DNA of 64,000 nt from Rhodocyclaceae bacterium (GCA_028714035.1 JAQTNA010000004.1:62001-126000); one strand, 5' to 3'. Shown: positions 9,437-19,334, counted from the first letter of the stretch. The notes: generated by a model from the sequence alone, not told the origin. Made by a program: numbers and translations.

Positions 9437-9832
9437 ATGTCCTTCACCCCCGACACCCTGCTCAGGCAGTGGCAGACCCTGCGCCTGATCCCGCGCCACC
9501 CGGCTCGCATCAGCGCCGGAGACTTGCGCGAGCGTCTGGTGGCGGAAGGTTTCGAGGTGGGCAAGCGTACCGTGGAGCGCGACCTGCTCGCCCTCTCGCG
9601 CCTCTTTCCCCTGGTGGCCGACGAGCGCAGCAAACCCTTCGGCTGGAGCTGGCAGAAGGATGCCCCGGCCTTCGACCTCCCCGGTGTCGCCCCCAGCGAG
9701 GCTCTGACCCTGCTCATGGCGCGGGAGCACCTGCGGCCGTTGCTGCCCGCGTCCGTCCTGTCCCGGATGCAGCCTTATTTCCGCATGGCTGAGCAGAAGC
9801 TGGACGCCCTGGGCCAAGCCCCCCTCCGCACT
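9437..9832 (+). pseudogene. WYL-type transcriptional regulator, N-terminal fragment
   Basis: MSFTPDTLLRQWQTLRLIP followed by GKRTVERDLLALSRLFPL is the N-terminal winged HTH of YafY/WYL regulators, and FRMAEQKLDALGQAPL is the linker before the WYL domain. The similarity stops there, near 9832. Family members are about 300 residues or more; only about 130 remain and the WYL ligand-binding domain is absent. The next recognisable gene starts at 9951. The coding frame itself runs to 10024 into non-homologous sequence. It was probably truncated when the restriction gene arrived. Confidence 0.6.
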
Positions 9833-9950
9833 CGCAGGGAGCCAAATTATTCCGCAGTCCCTTGGGGTGCGGTATGCGTTGAACACCGCCTTAACAACCT
9901 GGAATACAATCGTCCCATCCGATTTGCCTCCCCGGCGCTGCCGACCCGCC

Positions 9951-12933
9951 ATGCCCCTCTCCTGGAACGAAATCAAATCCCGCGCCCTGGCCTTTTCCCG
10001 GGAGTGGGCGGACGCCGCCAATGAGGATGCCGAGGGAAAGCCCTTCCTGATCGCCTTCTTCGAGGTCTTCGGCATTACCAACAAGCGGGTGGCGAGCTTC
10101 GAGCACGCGGTGAAGAAACATGGCGGCGGGAGGGGCTTCGTAGACCTGTTCTGGCCCGGCATCCTGCTGGTGGAAATGAAGTCCCGGGGCAAGAACCTGG
10201 ACCGGGCCTTTGATCAGGCCATGGACTACTTCCCCGGCATCAAGGAACGGGAGTTGCCGCGCCACGTGCTGGTATGCGACTTCGCCCGCTTCTCCCTCAC
10301 CGACCTGGAAACCGGCCAGACCGTGAGCTTCGCTCTTGCCGATCTACACAAACACGTGCGCCTGTTCGGTGCCATTGCCGGCTATTCGACCCAGGTCATC
10401 CAGCCCCAGAACCCCATCAACATCAAGGCGGCGGAAGCCATGGGACGGCTGCATGACCGGATGAGAGCGGTAGGCTACCAGGGGCGCGCTCTGGAAATTT
10501 ACCTGGTACGGCTCCTGTTCTGTCTCTTCGCCGAGGACACGGGCATCTTCGAGCGCGGCCAGTTCCAGGCCTGGATCGAGGAGCACACTAGGGAGGATGG
10601 CTCCGACCTGGGCGCGCTCCTGGGCAGCCTGTTCCACGTCCTCAACACGCCACCCTTTGAGCGGCTCAAAAACCTGGAGGCGGACCTCGCCGCCTTTCCC
10701 TATATCAACGGCCGGCTTTTCCAGGACGCCCTGCCGCCGGCCGGTTTCGACGCCCCCATGAGGGAGGCGTTGCTGGACCTGTGCGCCCTGGATTGGAGCC
10801 TGATTTCCCCGGCCATCTTCGGCAGCCTGTTCCAGAGCATCATGGACAGGGAGGCCCGGCGCAACCTGGGCGCCCACTACACCAGCGAGGAAAACATCCT
10901 CAAGCTGATCCGGCCCCTGTTCCTGGACGAGCTGCGCGCCGAATTCGAGAAAGTGAAGAAGAACAAGAACCGCCTGTTCGAATTCCACAAGAAGCTGAGA
11001 ACGCTCACCTTTTTCGATCCCGCCTGCGGCTGCGGCAATTTCCTGGTCATCACTTACCGGGAACTGCGCCTCTTGGAACTGGACGTGCTGCGCGCTTCCT
11101 ACAACGATGGTCAGCAGTTGCTGGACATCCACCAACTGGTGGCGGTGGACGTGGATCAGTTCTACGGCATCGAGATCGAGGAATTCCCGGCCCAGATCGC
11201 CCAGGTGGCCCTGTGGCTCACCGACCACCAGATGAACCTCAAGGTGAGCGAGGAATTCGGTGCCTATTTCGCCCGCATCCCCCTGAAGCACGCCGCCCGC
11301 ATCGTGCACGGCAACGCCCTGCAACTGGACTGGTCGGCGGTGCTGCCGCCCGAGGTCTGTAGCTACCTGCTGGGAAATCCGCCGTTCGTCGGGAAAAAAG
11401 AGCAATCGCCAAGCCAGAAGCTGGATATGAGCGATGTCATGCAAAGAATCGCCGGGGCCGGCGTCCTGGATTTTGTCGCCGCCTGGTACGTGAAGGCGGC
11501 GCGCTATGTTGTGGGGTCGGATTCAGCCGACCAGAATGACCCTGGCCGACTAAAGTCGGTCCCACAAAATCAAGCCCCACGCTGCGCCTTCGTTTCCACC
11601 AACAGCATCACCCAGGGCGAACAGGTAGGCGTGCTGTGGGGCTGGCTGCTTTCCAAGGGCATCAAGATTCACTTCGCCCACCGCACCTTCTCCTGGAACA
11701 ACGAGGCGCGCGGCAAGGCCGCCGTGCATTGCGTCATCATCGGCTTCGGCCGGGAGGACGCGGCGGAAAAGACCCTGTTCGAGTACGAGGATATCAAGGG
11801 CGAGGCCCACGCCGTCCGGGCCGCCAACATCAACCCCTATCTGGTGGACGCTCCAGATGCTTTTGCCATCAAACGAAGCTCACCGATTCAATCAAGTACG
11901 CCAAGAATTTCCTATGGCAGTATGCCGATTGATAACGGCTGGCTAATCCTCGATGCAGACGACTATGCCGAAGTCGCCAAAGATGAACCCGCCACGCTTG
12001 AATTTTGCCGCCCCTACGTCGGTGGTGAAGAGTTCCTCAACGCTTCGCGCCGTTGGTGCCTGTGGCTTGTGGGCGTTCCGCCGCAGGCGCTTCGACATTC
12101 CAGGTTCATTTCAAGACGGATCGAGGGCTGCCGCGATTACCGACGGTCCAGTACCCGTCCGCAGACCCTGGAACTGAGCAAGACACCGGCTCTGTTTGGG
12201 GAAATCAGACAGCCGAACACCCCCTACCTGTTGCTGCCGAAGGTGTCATCTGAAAACCGGGACTTCATGCCCATCGGCCTCCTCGATCCCCAAATCATCG
12301 CCAGCGGTTCCGCGCTCATCGTGCCCGGTGCCGACTTTTTCCACCTCGGCGTACTTCAGTCCACGATGCACATGGCCTGGATGCGTGCCGTTTGCGGCAG
12401 ACTGGAGAGCCGCTACCAATACTCCGCCAGCATCGTCTACAACAACTTCCCCTGGCCCGATGCCGCCTCCGGTCAGGTTTCCGCAGGAAACCTGACCGAC
12501 CGACCGACCGACCGACCGACCGACCGACCGACCGACCGAACGACCGACCGACCGACCGACCGACCGACCGACCGACCGACCGACCGACCGACCGACCGAC
12601 CGACCGACCGACCGACCGACCGACCGACACCGGGCCGCCATCGAGGCTGCGGCGCAAGGCGTGCTGGATGCCCGCGCCGCCCATCCCGGCGCGTCGCTCG
12701 CCGACCTCTACGACCCGCTCACCATGCCGGGAAACCTCCTCAAGGCGCATCAACTTCTGGACCGGGCGGTGGACGCCGCCTACGGCTACAAGGGCGGCAA
12801 GGATGGCAGCGGCGGCCCGTTCACCGATGCCTGCCGCGTCGCCTTCCTGTTTACACGCTACCAGCAACTTACCAGCCTTCTCCCGGCCGCCGCTCCCCGC
12901 AAGGCTGGTAGGTCAGGTTACAAGGCAACCTGA
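9951..12933 (+). CDS. MmeI-like type IIG restriction-methyltransferase, phase-variable, currently out of frame at the C-terminus
   Basis: Starting MPLSWNEIKSRALAFSREWA. An N-terminal PD-(D/E)xK nuclease core is visible (VDLFWPG...LVEMKSRG; Asp65, Glu75, Lys77), then a helical spacer, then an amino-methyltransferase with motif I FDPACGCGNF (355-363) and motif IV GNPPF (near 478), then the target-recognition region. The conserved C-terminus (RAAIEAAAQGVLDARAAHPG, then LADLYDPLTMP and AVDAAYGYKG, to the TGA at 12931-12933) lies in a different frame from the rest. The two parts are separated by 33 GACC units. In the present state translation continues in the wrong frame to 12911. A REP-like palindrome adds about 20 residues in frame at 11509-11567. 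Confidence 0.85.
11509..11567. repeat. REPIN-like inverted element inside the MmeI-like gene
   Basis: TTGTGGG and CCCACAA at the outer ends enclose two smaller hairpins (TCGG-N6-CCGA and CCGAC-TAAA-GTCGG with small variations). The same core occurs at 30880-30926, 34584-34650, 59211-59279 and 63537-63557. Here it is translated, adding a hydrophilic stretch (GSDSADQNDPGRLKS) between conserved methyltransferase segments. Confidence 0.75.
12470..12498. repeat. 13-bp-arm palindrome at the edge of the tetranucleotide tract
   Basis: CGGTCAGGTTTCC, GCA, GGAAACCTGACCG: perfect 13-base arms with a three-base loop. Its last bases (GACC) are the first unit of the following repeat tract, so the tract may have grown from the end of this palindrome. 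A relative with the same GTCAGGTT arm lies at 12912-12934. Confidence 0.8.
12494..12625 (+). repeat. (GACC)33 microsatellite, contingency-locus type
   Basis: 33 four-base units: 11 GACC, one variant GAAC at 12538-12541, then 21 GACC. Tetranucleotide tracts inside coding sequence change the frame with each unit gained or lost. It encodes TDRP repeats in the frame of the methyltransferase. Loss of one unit, or gain of two, would bring the conserved C-terminus back into frame. Confidence 0.95.
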
Positions 12934-12934
12934 C
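12912..12934. repeat. Palindrome overlapping the 3' end of the MmeI-like gene
   Basis: GTCAGGTT, seven bases, AACCTGAC. It shares its arm with the palindrome at 12470-12498 and encodes the last residues of the in-frame C-terminus. Confidence 0.65.
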
Positions 12935-12943
12935 ACCGCACTC

Positions 12944-13618
12944 ATGCCATCCCTGCCCAAGGAATTCACCCAACGCATCGCCGACGCCCATCGGGCATTC
13001 CGGGAAACCCTGGTGCCGGTGGTTCGGCGTTACCAAACTGCGGGCCTTGGCAAGGATAGGCAACCGGAGGTGAGGTGGCACGAGGAACCAATAGGCCAGA
13101 TGATCGGAGGCCGTTGGCATGTTCGGCACAAGGCCCAGGCCAAGGATGTCCGCGCCTACTTGCTGGAACTCGCGGCAATCCGCCAGGGTATAGAGGAAGC
13201 TGACCTTGCCGGCGTGGACCTGCCGGAATTGAACGCGAATTGTGCCGCCCTGGACATCACCGGTCCCTTAATCTTGCCGAAAGAGCTGCGTCTTTGTGCC
13301 GTGGATTTCCGCCACACCTGCTTTGCCGACGAGGTTTCCTTCGAAAACTGCGATTTTCAAGGCTATGCCGACTTTCATTGGGCCGATTTCAAGGGCGAAG
13401 CCCGGTTCGATAACGTCTGTTTTGAGGCAGGTGCCGATTTCCTGCGTACCGTGTTCTGCCAATCCGCCCATTTCATGCGCGCCATGGGCAGCGACGAGCG
13501 AGAGGTGGATTTTTCCTGGGCCACCTTCATCGGCTACGCAGACTTAGAGGGCCACATCAACCGGCACTTCCATTTCGATCAGGCGAAATTCCTGGGCGGC
13601 ATGGATTTCGATGGGTGA
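12944..13618 (+). CDS. Pentapeptide-repeat-like protein next to the restriction gene
   Basis: 224 residues from MPSLPKEFTQRIADAHRAF. The second half shows recurring A/V-D-F five-residue units (CDFQGYADFHWADFKGEARF, then ADFLRTVF, VDFSWATF, FDQAKFLG), the pattern of a pentapeptide-repeat right-handed beta-helix. It begins ten bases after the restored stop of the MmeI-like gene, so the two are probably co-transcribed. Such proteins have varied roles, including DNA mimicry; none is assigned here. Moderate confidence in the fold. Confidence 0.7.
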   Translation: MPSLPKEFTQRIADAHRAFRETLVPVVRRYQTAGLGKDRQPEVRWHEEPIGQMIGGRWHVRHKAQAKDVRAYLLELAAIRQGIEEADLAGVDLPELNANCAALDITGPLILPKELRLCAVDFRHTCFADEVSFENCDFQGYADFHWADFKGEARFDNVCFEAGADFLRTVFCQSAHFMRAMGSDEREVDFSWATFIGYADLEGHINRHFHFDQAKFLGGMDFDG

Positions 13619-13717
13619 CGCCGCGCCGTTTGGGAACCAAGCGCCTAGGGGCATAGGGGTCGCGTCTTGCGTTTTGCTTGAAGGGTATCTTCGATAGAGG
13701 ATCAAGGTTTAGCCTTC

Positions 13718-13747
13718 GTCGCGGGCGAATGAACTCGCTCGCCACGG
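13718..13747. repeat. Short inverted repeat, GCGGGCGAATGAACTCGCTCGCC type
   Basis: GGCGA and TCGCC-like arms flank a short ATGAAC loop in the 258-bp gap between the pentapeptide-like gene and the DUF4160 gene. No gene was found in that gap. Confidence 0.35.
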
Positions 13748-13876
13748 ACGGAATTGCACCCGGCTTCACCATGATTGCCGGTGGGATCGGGAGAGAGATT
13801 CCGCTCGGTTCCATTGCCGTGGTTTTTCCCATTGTTTCGCGCTATCCTTGGCCTTGTTTGTGATCGAGCGAAGTCC

Positions 13877-14363
<487 letters not shown>

Positions 14364-14404
14364 CGTCCGCCCAGACTTTCACCCCCCAACCGGGAACATT
14401 CGGG

Positions 14405-14520
14405 ACAGACCACGGCTTTCAACACCCGGGCCAAGCGTAGCGCGGTATTGGCCGTGACGCCGCGACGGCCCGCCGATTGGTCCGATGCGCCACGGCTGGT
14501 TGATGCTGATGCTGTGCTGA
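14405..14520 (-). pseudogene. HigA-like antitoxin remnant
   Basis: On the minus strand, two frames together recall the middle of HigA-type antitoxins: SISINQPWRIGPI in one frame and GRRGVTANTALRLARVL in the next. The second matches the recognition-helix region (GRRxxTADTALRLxRxF). A frameshift and the loss of both ends show decay, and no HigB toxin remains. Confidence 0.42.
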
Positions 14521-14567
14521 CCGGCCCGCTCCCCGGACGCGCGTGGCGGCGTAAATCAGGCGTCGGA

Positions 14568-15623
14568 TTAGCCGAGCGCCACCCGACATTCTTCCAGCAA
14601 CTTTCTGACCGGTGCCGGCAACGGGGCCGGCGCCAGGGATTCGGGGGCCAGGGACAGCCAGGACAGGGCGTCCTGGTGGGCCGCGGGCAGGGGGGCGCGG
14701 ACCCGACCAACAAGCGGCAGCATCTCCAGCCTGAAATGGGTGAAGTCGTGGCGCAGGCCGGGCAGGGGTTCCAGGGTATCCACTTCCAGCCCCAGGACCC
14801 GGGCGATCCAGGCGAGCGGATCCTCGCAGGCTTCCGGCAGCACCGGCAGGGCGAGCAGCCCGCCCCAGATGCCCGTCGGCGGGCGCTTCTCCAGCAGCAC
14901 CCCGTCTCCCTCCAGCATGATCAGCACCGTTTCCTGCCGCGAGGGGCGCTCCCGCCGGGGGCGTGGCGCCGGAAACTCATGCACCCGCCCCTGGGCCAGG
15001 GCCAGGCAGTCTGCCGCCATGGGGCAGACAGGGCAGGCCGGGCGGCTGCGGGTGCACACCGTGGCCCCCAGATCCATCAAGCCCTGCGTGTAGCGCGCCA
15101 CGCCTTCATCGGGCAGGAGTTTCTCCGCCAGCGTCCAGAGCCGCGCCTCGACGGCCTTTTCGCCGGGAAAGCCCGCCACGGCGAAGCAGCGGGTCAGCAC
15201 CCGCTTCACGTTGCCGTCCAGGATGGCGACCCGCTCGCCATAGGCGAAGGCGGCGATGGCGGCGGCGGTGGAGCGACCTATTCCCGGAAGCTGGGCAATC
15301 TCCGACGCGCTTCCGGGGAAGCGCCCGCCGTGGGCTTCGGCCACGCGCCGGGCGGCCCGGTGCAGGTTGCGCGCCCGGGCGTAATAGCCCAGGCCGCTCC
15401 ACAGGCCGAGCACCTCGTCCGTCGGCGCCTCCGCCAGGGCAGCGATGTCGGGAAAGGCCGCCATGAAGCGCAGGAAGTAGGGGATGACGGTTGCCACCTG
15501 GGTCTGTTGCAGCATGATTTCGGACACCCAGATGCGGTAGGGGTCGACGCCGCCCTGCCAGGGCAGATCTTTGCGTCCCGATCTTGCCTGCCAGGCGACG
15601 AGACGCGAGGAAAAGTCGCTCAT
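14568..15623 (-). CDS. mutY: MutY, A/G-specific adenine glycosylase
   Basis: 351 residues from MSDFSSRLVAWQARSG. The helix-hairpin-helix segment LPGIGRSTAAAIAAFAYG with its catalytic Asp in ILDGNVKRVL, the [4Fe-4S] cluster cysteines (C-x6-C-x2-C-x5-C in CTRSRPACPVCPMAADC) and a C-terminal NUDIX-like domain are all present. The protein removes adenine mispaired with 8-oxoguanine. The internal ATG at 15623 matches the family start. Confidence 0.95.
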   Translation of the reverse strand: MSDFSSRLVAWQARSGRKDLPWQGGVDPYRIWVSEIMLQQTQVATVIPYFLRFMAAFPDIAALAEAPTDEVLGLWSGLGYYARARNLHRAARRVAEAHGGRFPGSASEIAQLPGIGRSTAAAIAAFAYGERVAILDGNVKRVLTRCFAVAGFPGEKAVEARLWTLAEKLLPDEGVARYTQGLMDLGATVCTRSRPACPVCPMAADCLALAQGRVHEFPAPRPRRERPSRQETVLIMLEGDGVLLEKRPPTGIWGGLLALPVLPEACEDPLAWIARVLGLEVDTLEPLPGLRHDFTHFRLEMLPLVGRVRAPLPAAHQDALSWLSLAPESLAPAPLPAPVRKLLEECRVALG

Positions 15624-15782
15624 GTCCGCGTATTCCGTCCGCTTGAAGCCATTGCGTTGCACCAAGAAAATGGGTAGCCTCTGTGCTCAGAGGGGTCAAA
15701 GAAGAACGGGCCGGTTTCCCGGTCGGCTGGACTGATCCCGACCGTCGCGCCCGGCGTGGCGCATTTCCTGGAGATTCGTATC

Positions 15783-16106
15783 ATGAACGACCTTGCACTG
15801 GTAACAAAAGACAAACTTCTGGCCGATTTCCGTGTCGTCGTGGCCGATGCCGAGGAACTCCTCAAGGCCACCGCCGCCGAAGCCGGCGACAAGGTTTCCA
15901 CCAAGGTGGTCGAGCTGCGTACCCGTCTGGAAGACCACCTGGCGGTCGCCAAAGTCAAACTGGCGGATGCCCAGGCCCTGGCCACGGAAAAGACCAAGGC
16001 CGTGGCAGACGCCACCGACGGCTATGTCCGTGACAACCCCTGGCGTGCCGTGGGCGTGGCCGCCGGTGTCGGCCTCATCATCGGTCTGTTGATCGGCCGC
16101 CGCTGA
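15783..16106 (+). CDS. ElaB/YqjD/DUF883 family membrane-anchored protein
   Basis: 107 residues, mostly amphipathic helix with Ala/Lys/Glu periodicity. It ends in YVRDNPWRAVGVAAGVGLIIGLLIGRR, shown here as DNPWRAVGVAAGVGLIIG, the DUF883 tail with a C-terminal membrane anchor and GRR end. E. coli YqjD and ElaB bind ribosomes at the inner membrane in stationary phase. It opens a four-gene cluster with YqjE, YqjK and another small membrane protein. Confidence 0.88.
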   Translation: MNDLALVTKDKLLADFRVVVADAEELLKATAAEAGDKVSTKVVELRTRLEDHLAVAKVKLADAQALATEKTKAVADATDGYVRDNPWRAVGVAAGVGLIIGLLIGRR

Positions 16107-16115
16107 TTGCCCGGG

Positions 16116-16505
16116 ATGTCTGATTCACCGCAGGGTCTGCTGCCGTCCTCCCGCCGCCTGTTGGCGGCCGTGGTGGCGATCCTGCGCACCCGCCTGGAGA
16201 TTCTCGCCACCGAGCTCGAAGAAGAAAAACTTCGGCTCAGTGCCATCGCCATGCTGGGGGCGTTCGCCGCCTTCTTCCTCAGTTTCGGACTCATCTTCCT
16301 GGTACTTTACCTGACGGTACTGTTCTGGGACAGCCGCTTGCTGGTGCTCGGGGGCGCGACGCTGCTCTTTTTCGCCTTGGGCGTCGCCGCCCTGCTGCGC
16401 GTGGCCGGCGAAATCCGGAGGAAATCCGGACTCTTCTCGGGCAGCCTGTCCGAGTTGAGGCGGGACTGGGAGGCCTTGCGGAAAGCCGAGGACGAGGCTC
16501 GATGA
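16116..16505 (+). CDS. YqjE-like phage-holin-family membrane protein
   Basis: 129 residues: an N-terminal helix (LLAAVVAILRTRLEILATELEEEK) and two hydrophobic helices. This is the typical YqjE layout and it follows the DUF883 gene as in E. coli yqjDEK. The ATG at 16116 is used rather than an upstream TTG. It overlaps the next gene at ATGA. Confidence 0.82.
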   Translation: MSDSPQGLLPSSRRLLAAVVAILRTRLEILATELEEEKLRLSAIAMLGAFAAFFLSFGLIFLVLYLTVLFWDSRLLVLGGATLLFFALGVAALLRVAGEIRRKSGLFSGSLSELRRDWEALRKAEDEAR

Positions 16506-16792
16506 GCCCCCGGCAACTGGAACTGGCCCTGAAACGCCAACGCCTGGAATTCGAGGCGGCAGCCCAGCGCCGGGAACTGGCGGACAGCGTACGCCCCTTC
16601 CAGCCCGTGGTTTCCGCGGTGGACCGGGTGAACCGGGGCCTCCGTTACCTCAAGGGCCATCCGGAAATCGCCGCGGTGGCCACGGTGCTGGTGTTCATCC
16701 TTCGACCCGGCAAGGCCTTCAACTGGGCGCGGCGCGGTTTCTCCGCCTGGCGCCTGTGGGGCAAGCTGAACCGCCGGCTGCACGGCAGTTAA
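16502..16792 (+). CDS. YqjK-like protein
   Basis: 96 residues, basic, rich in Arg/Gln with a single hydrophobic segment (HPEIAAVATVLVFIL). Position after yqjE with a 4-bp overlap and the RxRLEFEAAAQRREL-like helix support a YqjK-type call. Function is unknown. Confidence 0.7.
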   Translation: MSPRQLELALKRQRLEFEAAAQRRELADSVRPFQPVVSAVDRVNRGLRYLKGHPEIAAVATVLVFILRPGKAFNWARRGFSAWRLWGKLNRRLHGS

Positions 16793-16801
16793 TCCAGACA
16801 G

Positions 16802-17017
16802 ATGCCAAAATACTTCGGACTCCACCGCTGGTGGTGGTGGAGCGCGGAAGATCGCAGGAAGTTCAAGCGGCGGCTGCGACGCATCTCGCCCTACCTCCTG
16901 ATCCTGCTGCTCCCCGGCTCCTTCTTCCTCCTGCCTTTGTACGCCCTGTGGCGGGAATGGCTGCGCCGCCGGCGCAAACCCGCCCCGCTGTTGGCCGACC
17001 CCGGCAAGCCCGATTGA
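16802..17017 (+). CDS. Small basic membrane protein
   Basis: 71 residues with one hydrophobic segment (YLLILLLPGSFFLLPLYALW) and a strongly basic region on each side. It follows the yqjK-like gene by nine bases. No family is recognised. It probably shares the operon. Confidence 0.6.
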   Translation: MPKYFGLHRWWWWSAEDRRKFKRRLRRISPYLLILLLPGSFFLLPLYALWREWLRRRRKPAPLLADPGKPD

Positions 17018-17038
17018 TTCCCCGGCAGCCAAGAGGTC

Positions 17039-18220
17039 TCAGTTCCGGACGCGCCGATACAAGGCCGCGGCCACCAGCCCGAGGGCCAGATAGGCAGCCA
17101 TGCCCAGTGCCAGGATGAAGGGTGAACCCCACAGCAGGGGCACGATGATGCCGGAAGACACGGAGGTCAGCGCACTCTGGAGGAAACTCTGGCAGGACGA
17201 GGCCATGCCCCGCTGGGCCGGGAACAGGTCCAGGGCCAGGAGAGTGAGGCTGGGCATGGTCAAGGCCATACCCAGGTTGTACAGGGCGATGGGCAGCACG
17301 GATTGGGGCAGGCCCGGCGCCAGCCACTGGCTCACCGCCAGATTGGCCGCGGCCGCCACGGCCATGAGGCCGTAGCCCAGCCCCAGGGTGCGCCCGGTGG
17401 AAAGCTTGCCCGCCAGATGCCCCGACAGGAAGGAGCCGCCCATCATGCCCGCCACCGCCGGCACGAACAGCCAGGCGAACTCGTGGGCCGAGAGGCCCAG
17501 GTGCCGGATCAGGAACACCGGCGCCGACAGCACATAGACGAAGAAGCCGCCAAAGTTGAAGCCCACCGCCAGGGACAGGAGCAAAAAGGCGCCGGAGCCG
17601 AAAACCCGCAGGTAGGACCGCCCCAGCAGGGCCGGATGCAGGCCATGGCGCCGATCCAGGGGAAGCGTCTCCGGCAGGTAGCGCCAGCACAGCAGCGTGA
17701 GCAGCAGGGCCAGCAGCGCCAGGAAACCGAACACGGCACGCCAGCCGAACCAGGTGTAGATCCAGCCGCCGAGGACGGGCGCCACGGCTGGCGCCAGGGC
17801 GAACATCACGGCCACGTGCGCCATGAGCCGCTGGGCGTCGGCCCCGTGCAGCAGGTCGCGGATCACCGCCCTGCCGACCACGATGCCGGCACCGGAAGAC
17901 ATGCCCTGCAAAGCCCTGCCCAGCCACAGCATCTGGATGCTGGTGGCGGCCATGCACCACAATGAGGCCAGCCCGAACACCACCATGCCCACCAGGATCA
18001 CCCGGCGGCGGCCCAGGGCATCGGAGAGCGGCCCGTGCCAAAGGGTCATGAGGGTGAACGGCAGCATGTAGGCCGTCAGGGTCTGCTGGACCTCCAGGGG
18101 CGAGGCGGCCAGTCCGGCACCGATGGCGGGAAAGGCCGGCAGGTAGGTGTCAATGGAAAACGGCCCGATGGCCGTCAGGGCCGCCAGCAGCACCGCCAGC
18201 AGGCGTAGGGAAGGTTCCAT
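17039..18220 (-). CDS. MFS drug transporter, Bcr/CflA family
   Basis: 393 residues and twelve predicted membrane helices. DTYLPAFPAIGAGL and GPLSDALGRRRVIL (the loop 2-3 motif A of MFS) are the Bcr/CflA hallmarks. The proton-driven efflux substrate cannot be told from sequence. The ATG at 18220 is the family start; the frame extends further upstream over the msrP end. Confidence 0.9.
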   Translation of the reverse strand: MEPSLRLLAVLLAALTAIGPFSIDTYLPAFPAIGAGLAASPLEVQQTLTAYMLPFTLMTLWHGPLSDALGRRRVILVGMVVFGLASLWCMAATSIQMLWLGRALQGMSSGAGIVVGRAVIRDLLHGADAQRLMAHVAVMFALAPAVAPVLGGWIYTWFGWRAVFGFLALLALLLTLLCWRYLPETLPLDRRHGLHPALLGRSYLRVFGSGAFLLLSLAVGFNFGGFFVYVLSAPVFLIRHLGLSAHEFAWLFVPAVAGMMGGSFLSGHLAGKLSTGRTLGLGYGLMAVAAAANLAVSQWLAPGLPQSVLPIALYNLGMALTMPSLTLLALDLFPAQRGMASSCQSFLQSALTSVSSGIIVPLLWGSPFILALGMAAYLALGLVAAALYRRVRN

Positions 18221-18278
18221 GCAGAACAGCGTCAGGCCGGTGTCGGAGAAGGCCGATTGTAGCCGAGCCGCCCATTCC

Positions 18279-19235
18279 TCAGAAGTTCTTGCGCAGGTCC
18301 ATCCCCGCATAGAGTTGCGCCACCTGATCCCCGTAACCGTTGAACATGAGGGTCGGACGGCGCTGGAATTCGCCCAGGCGGCGCTCCTTGGCCTGGCTCC
18401 ATCGGGGATGATCCACCGTCGGGTTCACATTGGCGTAGAAGCCGTATTCGCCGGGCTGAGACTGGTTCCAGGCGGTGGCCGGCTGTTTCTCGGTGAGGGT
18501 GATGCGCACCAGGGACTTGGCGCCCTTGAAACCGTATTTCCAGGGCACGACCAGGCGCACGGGCGCGCCGTTCTGGTTGGGCAGGATGTCGCCGTAGAGG
18601 CCCAGGGCCAGGATCGCCAGGGGATGCAGTGCCTCGTCCAGACGCAGGCCCTCGGAGTAGGGCCAGTTCAGATAAGGCAGGCGGGTGCCGGTCATGGTCT
18701 CCTTGTCCAGGCGGGTCTGGAAGGCCACGTAACGGGCGCTGCCCAGGGGCTCCACCTGCTTCAGCAGGGCGGAGATCGGGAAGCCTACCCAGGGGATGAG
18801 CATGGACCAGCCTTCCACGCAGCGCATGCGGTAGATGCGCTCTTCCATCGGCGCAAGCCGGAGAAGGTCTTCGATGGAGAAGGTCCGCGGCTTCGCCACC
18901 AGACCATCCACCGTCAGCGCCCAGGGATGGGTCTTGAGACGGTGCGCGTTGGCCGGCGGGTCTTCCTTCTCGTAACCGAACTCGTAGTAGTTGTTATAGC
19001 CCGTGACATTCTTGAAAGGCGTGAGCTTCTCGTCCCGCGTGCTGTAAGGGCTGGAGACCAGCCCCGGAAAACGGGGAGCGGTGGCGGCGCGGGCGAGGCG
19101 CGCCGGCAGGAGGCTGGACGCCAGGACGGCCGCCGCTCCGAGACCGGCCGAACGAAGGAACTCCCTGCGGCCTTCATAGACCGCCCGGGACGTGATTTCA
19201 GACGGGACGAAGTCGTCCGGGCGCTTGATGAGCAT
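18279..19235 (-). CDS. msrP: MsrP, periplasmic molybdopterin methionine-sulfoxide reductase subunit
   Basis: 318 residues. The twin-arginine signal [10 protein letters not shown] (residues 22-31) is followed by a sulfite-oxidase-fold domain. Cys139 in YRMRCVEGW is the molybdenum ligand by comparison with E. coli YedY. MsrP repairs oxidised methionines in periplasmic proteins. The haem membrane partner msrQ, normally next to it, is not in this neighbourhood; a transporter gene lies downstream instead. Confidence 0.94.
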   Translation of the reverse strand: MLIKRPDDFVPSEITSRAVYEGRREFLRSAGLGAAAVLASSLLPARLARAATAPRFPGLVSSPYSTRDEKLTPFKNVTGYNNYYEFGYEKEDPPANAHRLKTHPWALTVDGLVAKPRTFSIEDLLRLAPMEERIYRMRCVEGWSMLIPWVGFPISALLKQVEPLGSARYVAFQTRLDKETMTGTRLPYLNWPYSEGLRLDEALHPLAILALGLYGDILPNQNGAPVRLVVPWKYGFKGAKSLVRITLTEKQPATAWNQSQPGEYGFYANVNPTVDHPRWSQAKERRLGEFQRRPTLMFNGYGDQVAQLYAGMDLRKNF

Positions 19236-19334
19236 GCTGGAACTCCGGTCTGGCTGTAGCGAATGGCACTAAGACCCACCGCCTGCCCCAAGGTTCCCCA
19301 GTCCCATGTGAGGGTTTGACAGGAACGGCGGACA

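Noticed and set aside
12246..12641. Minus-strand frame encoding SVGR repeats opposite the GACC tract
   Set aside because: A four-base repeat stays open in every frame that lacks a stop; the flanks show no coding pattern, and the + strand carries the conserved restriction gene.
12392..13618. Long frame joining the repeat tract to the pentapeptide-like protein
   Set aside because: The repeat is open in all frames, so the fusion is accidental. The real gene starts at the ATG at 12944.
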